DNA of 18,143 nt. It comes from Irineochytrium annulatum (Eukaryota > Chytridiomycota > Chytridiomycetes > Chytridiales > Chytridiaceae). Shown piece by piece: positions 10,741-18,143 of the stretch (positions are counted from its first letter, which is position 1; each line of letters opens with the position of its first letter). The notes beneath the pieces were generated by a model, which saw only the letters and a program-made list of their open reading frames with translations, ran no database searches and was not told the DNA's origin. Position numbers and translations under genes: made by a program. The stretch spans positions 1 through 18,143 of the forward strand of contig JADGJL010000561.1 in the NCBI GenBank assembly GCA_027600665.1. The letters are read 5' to 3'.

Positions 10741-13700
10741 TCAAACGCTCAACGACCATATCGTCTTCCCCATGGAGTCCTGCAAGGCCACGGCCCCGAC
10801 TTTTATAATCGAAAGCTGGAACGGACCGACACCCGCGCTTGCCACCGCGACCTTGGAGTATGTCACGTTTCCGTACAGATTCGTCACCGACAGCGACCCG
10901 TCCGACCCGAGCCTCAACAGCGGCGGCCCCACCACCTTCGCGTTCGACCGGACGACGTTGTAAGCCGACCCGTGCAGCACGAGCAGATCCCCGCTCGGGT
11001 TGATCTGGAAGGACGTGCCGGCGGGCCCGGCCAGGCTTTGCCCCATCATCATGGACGCCTGCCTCCCCGCCGCGGTCGATATCGAGGCCATCGTCATCCC
11101 CGCGACCCCGAACGACCAGAGCTTGTCGACCCGCAGCATGCCCGCGTCGCACGCGACCACGGTCCCGGCCGGGCCCAGGCATAGGTTCGCCGAGTTTGCC
11201 AGCGTCAGCAGCCCGTCGTCGTAGAGCCGCCACGCGCGGCCGTACTGGCACGGCCCCGTGATGGCCGCGGTCCCGTTCGCGGCCGCCGGCGGCGCCTGGA
11301 TGCCGAGGCAGACGGCGCCGCCGGACGGGTCGTTCGAAGGGCGGTAGTACCGCGTCGAGGCGTCGTAGACCCACCCGTCGCACCCGCCGGGCGCGAAGGG
11401 CACCATCGCGCCCTTGGTCCAGGATAGGCACCGCTTGGTCGCGAGGTGCACGAGCGGCGAGGGCCCCGCCGTCACGGCGGCCTGGCAGGGTCGGCAGGGG
11501 TCGCACTGCCGGTAAGGCTGGCGCGAGATGGTCCAGACGGTCGGCGCGCCGCCGTCCCCCCTCAAGCTCCAGACGACGGATCCGTCGGCGGCGACGACGG
11601 CGACGTCGCCGTCGTCTGTCACCTGGAGCGCGGACGACCGCTCGGACCCGGGCGCGGCCGTCTCCCAGAGCACGTGCGAGCCGGCGTCGCGGACCTGGAA
11701 CCCGCCCTGGGCCGAGAAGGAGGCCGCGTAGGGCGGGGCCGCGTACCAGAGGTCCGCGGTCCCGCTCTCCCACATCGTCCGCCCGCGGTCCTTGAGGACG
11801 AGGTTCCCCGTCCGACGGAGCGCGAGCGTGAACCGGCCGTTCGGGGAGACGATCGCCGTGTCCTGGCTCAGGGGCGGGCCGTCGCAGGACCGGGTGACGG
11901 GCGCGCCGGGGGCCAGATACGTCAGATTCGGGGCGGGCGCGTTGTGGGGGTCCGACTGCCGTATGGCGTTGGGCTCGGTCGCGTAGACGGAGGGCCAGAG
12001 GGAGTTGACGGGGTATTTGAAGCCGAGGGAGAGGTTGCTGAGCTTGCTGGACCAGATTTTGGCCTGGGCCCCGTCGAGGAGCTCGAGCTCGCCGTTGTTC
12101 TGGAGGTAGAGGGTGTAGCCATCGCGGCCGTAGACGCCGACCGGGTAGTCGAGATGGATTGGGAGAGAGGACCAGACGACGCTCCAGGCGTCGAGGTCGT
12201 TGACGTAAACGCCCTGGGCCTCCTGGATGAGGTGGCCGTCCGCAGTAATGCTGAAACGGTTTGCAGTGTAGGTGTTCGTGATGCCGGTCTGCCAGACGAC
12301 GGTGTCGAAGTGGAGGAGGTACAAGTTCGAGTTTGAGAGGCCCAGGTCGGCGCCAGAGTCGTTGAACTTGAGAACGTACTCGCCGTTGGTCGACCGGAGA
12401 CCCACGTATGAGCCTGTGAAGAAGAAGTTCCCGGCTGGCGCAAGGTAGCCATCCGACTTCATATTCCGCGTGAGCACGCCGGCCTGGAAGGGCTCGTAGA
12501 TATATTTGTTCTCATTTCGGATGAACGAGAGGATCGGGTCGTTGCACCCCAGGATCGCGACGGTGCAGCTGATGTTGGGCCCGCCGGTGCCGTAAGGCAT
12601 CAGGTGCTGAATCTCGGAAGCGTAAATGTCGACCTGACCTTGGATGCCGTTCTTGCACAGCCAAGGAGTAACGACTGACATAACGTTAGGCATGCAGACG
12701 GGAATTCCGCAGGTCCCGGGTTGAATGTACACCTACAGGAGAAGACATTAAGCAAAAAATTACTCAATTCACTTGGATCCAAAAGGCGCTATTGAACAAC
12801 CAACCGTGGTCGTGGTGGCGATAAAGTTGGTTGTGGAAGTATCGTTGATTTGGGAGAGGTAGATGGACTTTGTCGCCTGAGACGAGCTCTGAATGTCACC
12901 ACCGCGGTTGTCCACCGTTCCTTGGTCCGTCGTCGTGCCCAGAGAGTGGCTGAGACTTTGACCATAGGTGTCGGTGACAGACCGCCTAAACCCGGTCGTG
13001 TTCGTGATGCCGTGGCTGTAAGCATCGCTAACGGTATCGCCCTGCCTACTCTCGGTAGAGTCTGAATCGGAATGCCTGAATGGATCCAGAATACGGTTGG
13101 CGTTAGAAGAAACAAGAGTGAAAAAAGGACAACAAAAGAAAGAAACTGGGCGCATGGCGTCACCGACCCGTTAGTTGTGTCGTCAACGTTTCCATACGAA
13201 GTTACCGTGCCCGTTGAGTCGCGGGTATTGTGGTGACTACCGGTCGTTGTCGTGTCGAACGTGACGGTGCTGTTACTAGTCCCCGGGGTCGTTGAGTTGC
13301 CCTTGCCCGCCCCGATTGTGAAGGTAACGGCAAGGGAGCTCTCGTCCTTGTGCGTAAAACCAAGGGCCACGCTCCCCGAGACACCAACGGGGATCTCCTC
13401 TGTCGCCTTCGTCTCAACCGCTATCTCGAAGGTCTGGCCGGTATCGCTCGAATATTTGCATTCAACAGTTACCGACCGCCTGTTCATTTCGGAGTTTGAT
13501 GTGGCAGCCGAGGAGCCGGCACCCACCGTCGTGTCCGTCCCTAAGACGTTCGAGTTATCCAAGAGTCCGTCGTCATGCGTCGTCGACGACGAGTCTCTGT
13601 GATTGAAAGTGAGGCTGTTCGTCGTGGAGCCGAAGTCGGTGTGTACGTGCGTCGAGGCGGTTTGGTTGAAATGAGTCTGCAAGGGACAAACGAGATCAAC

Positions 13701-14568
13701 AAAAAGCACGATAATTGAAACTTGACTCACCCGGGTCAATCCGTACTGAATGTACGACGCCTGAGCAAAGCTGTCGTCGGAGGTGTTGGCCTTGCTAAAC
13801 GAATTATCGAGGATTTGCTGACGGAAGAGGTAGGGAGAAAGGTACTTTAGCATGATTGTAAAGCTGAATCCTCGCAGCTGCAGCAGCTCACCGCGATGGC
13901 CCCGATATGATTTTCCGTCGTCCCGCGCGACCAAGTGCTCGCGTTCGTGGCCGTGTATGAGGATTCTGACCCCTTGGTGACACCCAGCGACACGCCGGTC
14001 GTGATTGAGATCTGCTGCGACTGGCTCCACGGGCACGGTTGGGTGTTTGCAGCGCAGTGGATGCCCCCAGCGAGAGGGACGGGAATGCCGTTGCCCAGCC
14101 GGGACACGACCTGGTCGATGGGCATTCCCGTGAGCAGCTGATGGTACGGATTCGCGACTGGGTTGGTGGATACGAGCGGCAGACAGCGGTCAAAGGACGC
14201 CGCGAGCGGAGGGATGAGGTCCTCGCGGCGTGCAAACGCGGGGGGAGCGTTGATGATCTCGGGGCTCCCAACATCGCGGCGGGACTTGACATGACCGGCG
14301 GTCCCGCTCGGCAACAGACCCTCGTCGACAGCGGACTGAATGAGTTTGCTGACACAGTCCCCCACCTAAAGATTGGAAAAGGGCGTCAGCGCTATCAACC
14401 GTCGAACGAGGGGAACAGCGCGACAGCGCGCGACATCACATCGTCCTGATCCCGCCTCAGCGGGGGTGCAGACTGCGGGGCCGTGACGACCGGGCCGACC
14501 ACCGTGCCCTGCGCAGCAGGCAAGACTGCGACGGCGCGAAAGACGACGGCGAGGAGGGAGATCATCAT
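10741..14568 (-). CDS. Gene 4: secreted multi-lectin protein with Ser/Thr-rich pore-former-like region (paralogue B)
   Basis: Exons on the minus strand are 14568-14440, 14365-13892, 13817-13731, 13676-13168, 13075-12805 and 12732-10741, giving 1153 residues. Intron phases are 0, 0, 0, 2 and 0. The first donor is ambiguous: GTGATG at 14439 is used here, and GTCGCG at 14424 also keeps frame. The start uses the first of two adjacent ATGs, followed by a signal peptide (MMISLLAVVFRAVAVLPAAQ). The order matches gene 3 without its six-Cys segment: N-terminal domain with ANPYHQLLTGMP (about 44-165), Ser/Thr-rich region with IPVG and GSHHN (about 170-490), PGTCGIPVC block, bulb domains (about 590-720 and 780-880), ricin-like trefoil (about 915-1030) and bulb-like tail. 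Exon 4 is 509 nt, the same length as exon 4 of gene 3. The lectin half is one uninterrupted exon and is exceptionally GC-rich. Confidence 0.85.
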
Positions 14569-14999
14569 GACGGCGTGGCTTGTAGCCGTGGTTGTCGTGT
14601 CATGGTTGCAGGTCACGCCGAGTTTGGTGAGTTGAGTTTGGTGAGTTGCCTTGGTTTAGCCGAGGGCTGAGTTGCATCGGGGTCGCGGCTGAGTTTGGTG
14701 AGATGCCTGTTTGCATACGGCTGACTGAGTCTCATCCGGCCGCGGCTGAGTTTGGTGGCTTGGTTAAGCCGAGGGCTGAGTCTTTTCGGGGTTTTCATGC
14801 GTCACCTTTCCATTCCGGGCGTGAAACGAATATCGTTGTGTTTTGTTTTTGTTTGAGAATTATTTATTGTGAAACGGCTGAACAAAACAGTCGCTTCCAC
14901 CAAAAGATCAAACGGACGAAAAAAAGTAAAATTACAGGTGGCTTGGCTGCTGACTCAACCGCCTTAGCCTTGAAGCTCTCTCGCGACGCGCCCGTCACC
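14569..14999. promoter_or_regulatory. Shared divergent promoter of genes 4 and 5
   Basis: The 431 bp between the start codons of divergent paralogues. The side nearer gene 4 is filled by imperfect tandem repeats, annotated separately. The middle (about 14820-14935) is AT-rich and includes a TATTTAT stretch near 14860, a plausible core element for gene 5. The last 40 bases before the gene 5 ATG are C-rich. No specific factor site is recognised, but the repeated CTCACCAAACTC (minus-strand reading) is a candidate operator. Confidence 0.5.
14620..14795. repeat. Imperfect tandem repeat of about 57 bp, roughly three copies
   Basis: GAGTTTGGTG recurs at 14620, 14634, 14691 and 14748. The copies at 14634 and 14691 each begin units of exactly 57 bp ending in CGCGGCT. 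The third unit from 14748 is shorter; it shares TTGGTT-AGCCGAGGGCTGAGT with the first unit after a 5-base deletion. The copy at 14620 is only a 14-base partial unit. The array lies just upstream of the gene 4 start and inside the promoter shared with gene 5. Confidence 0.75.
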
Positions 15000-17900
15000 A
15001 TGTCCTCGTCCTCGTCCTCGTTCATCGTTGTGGCTTTCGTCGCCATGGCCACCGTCATGGGCATCGGCATTGGCCCTCTCGTCAACGCACAGGTCACCCC
15101 AATGCACACACCCAAGGACGTAGTGGACTGGTGAGCGTGCCAGAGAGAGCATTCCTTTGTCTAATGATGGCCGGTGCCTCCCTCGCCTGCCAGCGCAAAC
15201 CACCTCATCGACATCGCCAGCAAGCAAGGCCTCTGCCCACCCTTCACGATCCCGTATGCCGTCAGCCGGAAGCGAAGCGCGCGAGCTGACAAGGTCGATT
15301 TATGGAAGCGCCGCAACGCCCCGCTGCCCAACTTCCCGCTCGATGAGGCCTTTAACCAGTGCATCCCGCTCGTCTCAGTGGGTGCTTCAGTGGCGAGACC
15401 AGTGCTGAGAGAAATATTCAGGTGTCTCCCATCGCCAACCCGTACCACGAGCTGCTGACGGGGATTCCCATTGATCAGGTCGTCGGCAGGATTGGGAGTG
15501 GGATCGCTATTCCTCTGGACAACGCGATTCACTGCGCCCCCAACACGCAGGCATGCCCGTGGAGTCAGACGAAGGAAATGGTCTTGACGACTGGGGTCCA
15601 GCTTGCAGGTTTGTGGTGTGGTACCAACGTGGCGGTAGTTGTGGGCGCCTTACCATTTTTGATGTGCGTACTAAAACATATCCTGTTTCCATACCTTGCA
15701 TGGGTATAATAGTGACGAACGGCAACGTGAACACCATCACCAAGTCCAACACGACGAACTGGTCCAAGGGCAACACTGACACCAGCATCCAGGCGATCAC
15801 CGACATCCTCGACCAATCCTGGAGCAAAGCCACTTTAAACGAGACATCCGGAAGCTCTGCGAGCGATATGGCCGACACTTTAACGAAGACGCACGAAAAC
15901 TCCACCACCTACGTGTCGACCCACATGAAGGACACCTCCACGACCAACATCAAGACTTGGAACAACGAGAACTCCAATTCGAACGGGTATTCAGATGGAG
16001 ATTACTCGACGAGCAAGACGGGATCGGACTTCACTTCTGGATGGGCCTCTAGTAACGAGACCGACAACAGCGCCTCCGATAGCAACAAGGTCGAGGCTAA
16101 GTGCGATTACTCCGACACCAACTCGGTAAAGGCGGGCGTATCGGTCGACATCCTAGGCATCTTCTCCATCGGCATTTCCGTTACCACGACTCAGACCACA
16201 TCAACCTCGGCCACGTTCTCGATCGAGCGCCAGCGATCGTCCAAGAACGCCACGACGATCAGCGGCAACGGCGGTACAACCACTTTCAACACCCACGACC
16301 GGGGCAGCCATCACAACACGGACGAGTCCTGGGGCACCGTCGACGACGTCGGCGGTTCCAACGCCATCACGAGCGGTCATTCCGAGTCGGACTCGACGGA
16401 GACCAGGGTTGGGGACTCGGTCGCCGACGCCTACACGTGGGGGATCACTAACATCACCGGATGGGCTAGGTCAAACACGGACACTTATGGGACATCCGTA
16501 AGCCACTCGCAGGGCACCGACACGTCCAAAGGTCAGCTGAGTCCGCCTGTTTAGCGATGGCTAAAAAGAAAAAAAAAAAAAAACCGCGAACTGACGCAGG
16601 TACGACCGATAACGCCGGTGGCGATCTGACAAACTCGACGGCGGCGACCCTGCAGACGTCTATCGAAACAGTCAACTCGACCTCTGTCACCCATACCATC
16701 GCCACCACATCGACCATTTACGTCCCCCCGGGCCAGTGTCTCGTCCCCGTGTGCAAGCCCGACGTCTCCTCGATCGTGACGCCATGGCTTTGCAAGGCGG
16801 ACGGGAAGGTTCAGATATTCACGACCGAGGTCCAGACTCTCAAGACGTTGAACGCTAAAAATAACATCAGCTGCACGCTCGGGTTTGTCGGATGCAACGA
16901 CCCGGTCGTCACGTTCTCCTTTAACCAGAACAGGTAACGTCAGATATGGGTACTTTTGAAGCGTTCTAATTGGCAACATTAGGTACAAAATCAATAGTCT
17001 GACAAACGTACTTCGTTCGGATCAGATCCACGTTCCCGGCGCCACCGCCTTGACGAGCCCGAGCGGCGAGTACACCCTTCTCTTCATCACCTCCACCATC
17101 GACAACTCCTACAGCAACCTCGTTTACAAGCACTTGGACACCGTCATTTGGCAGACCGGCATAACTAACCTCCAGGCGCCCCCAGGCCACTCGGGCCCCA
17201 CGACGCGTTTCCGCATTACTTTGGATGGCCATCTGGTTCAAGAGGCGATCGGGGTCTACAACGATGGCAACCAAAGCGCGTGGACGACGGTCTGGTCCAA
17301 CGTGCCCATCCACCTTGACCGCCCCGTGGGCGTGTACGGCGCGGCGGGCTACACGCTCTTCCTCCAGGACGACGGCGAGCTGGAGCTTCTAGACGGCGCG
17401 AACGTCCGGATCTGGTCAAGCTACCTCTCGTCCACCAAGCTCGGCTTCAAGTTCCCTTACGACTCCATCTACCCGAGCGTGAACCCGACCGATGGGAACG
17501 AGCCCCGTCAGGTGGATCCTCACAACTCCTTCCCGGACGGCATCACTTCGCTCGGGACGGACACGCTCACGGCGAACTGCTCCTCCGTGCTCGGGCCAAA
17601 CCAGTCGATCGTCTCCACCAACGGCCGCTTCGCCTTCATCCTCAGGGACACGGGCAACCTCGTGCTCAAGGACGGCGTCAGGACCATGTGGGAGAGCCGG
17701 ACAGCGGACATGTGGTACGCGGTCCCGCCCTACCGCGCGACTCTCTCGACCGCCGACGGCGCCTTCCGGGTCAAGGACAGCAAGGACAGCGTCATATGGG
17801 AGACCCAGTCCGCCGGCGGGAGGACCCTTCGCCTAAACAACGTCGGCAACATCGTCATCTTCGGGGACCCGGCCACCGCCTCGGCCGGCGCGCCCTCCAT

Positions 17901-18143
17901 TAGGTGGAACCTCAGGAACGAGACCGATCCGAGCCTGCCCATCGGCTTCAACGTATTCAAGAACCCCCTGGTCGACTGCGACCTCTGCTCGCCGTGCGTG
18001 TACGATGGCGCGGCGGGCCCGATCGTCCACCTTGCCACGGGCAACTGCCTCTCTTACACATTCAGCGCTGTCGTCCCGGTAAGTCGCCGTGGCATCCGCT
18101 CCCTCTTCGTCTTCCATCCCACCATCTCTAACCCGTGCTGACG
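15000..18143 (+). CDS. Gene 5: secreted multi-lectin protein with Ser/Thr-rich pore-former-like region (paralogue C), 3' partial
   Basis: Exons are 15000-15130, 15194-15377, 15422-15608, 15713-16531, 16600-16933 and 16983-18078. A GTAAGT donor at 18079 starts an intron whose acceptor lies beyond the window. The 917 codons seen are in frame throughout, with phases 2, 0, 1, 1, 2 and 0. The ATG follows CACC and opens a signal peptide rich in Ser (TCCTCG repeats) then hydrophobic residues, ending near VNAQ. Domains match genes 3 and 4: ANPYHELLTGIP (about 107-150), Ser/Thr-rich region (about 167-470) with GSHHN, VPPGQCLVPVC (about 482), and bulb domains (about 571-700 and 757-857). The start of the ricin-like trefoil (about 898) is the last coding part visible. 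The first bulb domain carries a short Pro/Gly insertion absent from the paralogues. Intron positions were fixed by exact length matches to genes 3 and 4. Confidence 0.8.
15378..15421 (+). other. 44-bp intron in gene 5, the shortest in the window
   Basis: GTGGGT..TTCAG. Removing it joins CIPLVS to the SP-ANPYH motif with exactly the residue spacing seen in genes 3 and 4, which have no intron here. Reading through would put the ANPYH motif out of frame. A CTGAG branch-like site lies about 16 bases before the acceptor. Confidence 0.8.
16532..16599 (+). other. 68-bp intron in gene 5 containing an A15 run
   Basis: Donor GTCAGC and acceptor GCAG, phase 1. Splicing restores a K-G-x-x-D-N-x-G-G-D stretch that aligns without gaps to genes 3 and 4, neither of which has an intron here. 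The 3' half holds 15 consecutive A residues (16569-16583) where a pyrimidine tract is usually found, with CTGAC just 4 bases before the terminal AG. Confidence 0.75.

Noticed and set aside
10496..11773. A 425-codon open frame on the minus strand overlapping the end of gene 4
   Set aside because: It is a by-product of extreme GC content. Its composition is Arg/Gly/Ala-rich without domains, while the overlapping gene 4 frame carries clear lectin motifs shared with genes 3 and 5.
11446..12336. A 296-codon plus-strand open frame antisense to gene 4
   Set aside because: It mirrors the GC-rich third positions of gene 4, has no recognisable domain and no counterpart opposite genes 3 or 5.
14424..14439. 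Alternative first donor in gene 4 (GTCGCG at 14424)
   Set aside because: It keeps the frame and gives a 59-bp intron, but the donor is weaker than GTGATG at 14439, which also leaves an acidic residue before the junction as in gene 3. Kept as an unresolved five-residue difference.
14613..14798. A 61-codon minus-strand open frame with internal repeats in the gene 4/5 promoter
   Set aside because: The apparent protein repeats are only the translation of the 57-bp DNA repeat. It is upstream of the gene 4 start and has no other support.
1..18143. Bacterial operons, CRISPR arrays, tRNA or rRNA genes, transposons
   Set aside because: All coding DNA is explained by five spliced eukaryotic-style genes. 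No direct-repeat/spacer array, clover-leaf sequence, terminal repeat or transposase motif was found by reading both strands.

Overview
The window is eukaryotic nuclear DNA, most likely from a GC-rich early-diverging fungus. A chytrid is my best guess, but the phylum is inferred from style and not shown by a marker gene. The reasons are five multi-exon genes with short GT..AG introns (44 to 104 bp, several with CTAAC, CTAAT or CTGAC branch-like sites), pyrimidine-rich promoters, very GC-rich exons and AT-richer intergenic DNA. Every intron placed here keeps the reading frame, and most were confirmed by comparing copies within the window.

Layout, with strands strictly alternating. (1) 114-2341 (+): a secreted protein with two tandem bulb-lectin-like modules, Thr/Pro linkers and a C-terminal ricin-type trefoil. 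(2) 3055-5987 (-): a secreted protein of about 898 residues from no family I recognise, built from degenerate helical repeats. (3) 6394-10289 (+), (4) 10741-14568 (-) and (5) 15000 to beyond the window end (+): three paralogues. Each has a signal peptide, a small cysteine-containing N-terminal domain, a long Ser/Thr-rich beta-strand-like region, a conserved Cys block opening with P-G-T/Q-C, two bulb-lectin-like domains and a ricin-like domain. Genes 3 and 4 also end in a further bulb-like segment. Gene 5 is cut by the window end.

Genes 2/3 and 4/5 are divergent pairs with 406 and 431 bp between start codons. Genes 1/2 and 3/4 are convergent. The whole window therefore reads as a cluster of secreted, probably carbohydrate-binding proteins that may be co-regulated. 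The Ser/Thr-rich region of genes 3 to 5 resembles, in composition and in its following proline-glycine motif, the membrane-inserting region of aerolysin/ETX-MTX2-type pore formers. If so, these would be lectin-guided pore-forming effectors, but this is a hypothesis needing structure prediction.

The strongest non-annotation signals are: very different intron positions among the three close paralogues; gene 1 duplicated exactly as one symmetric exon of 276 codons; a private six-cysteine segment in gene 3; and a roughly 57-bp tandem repeat in the promoter shared by genes 4 and 5.
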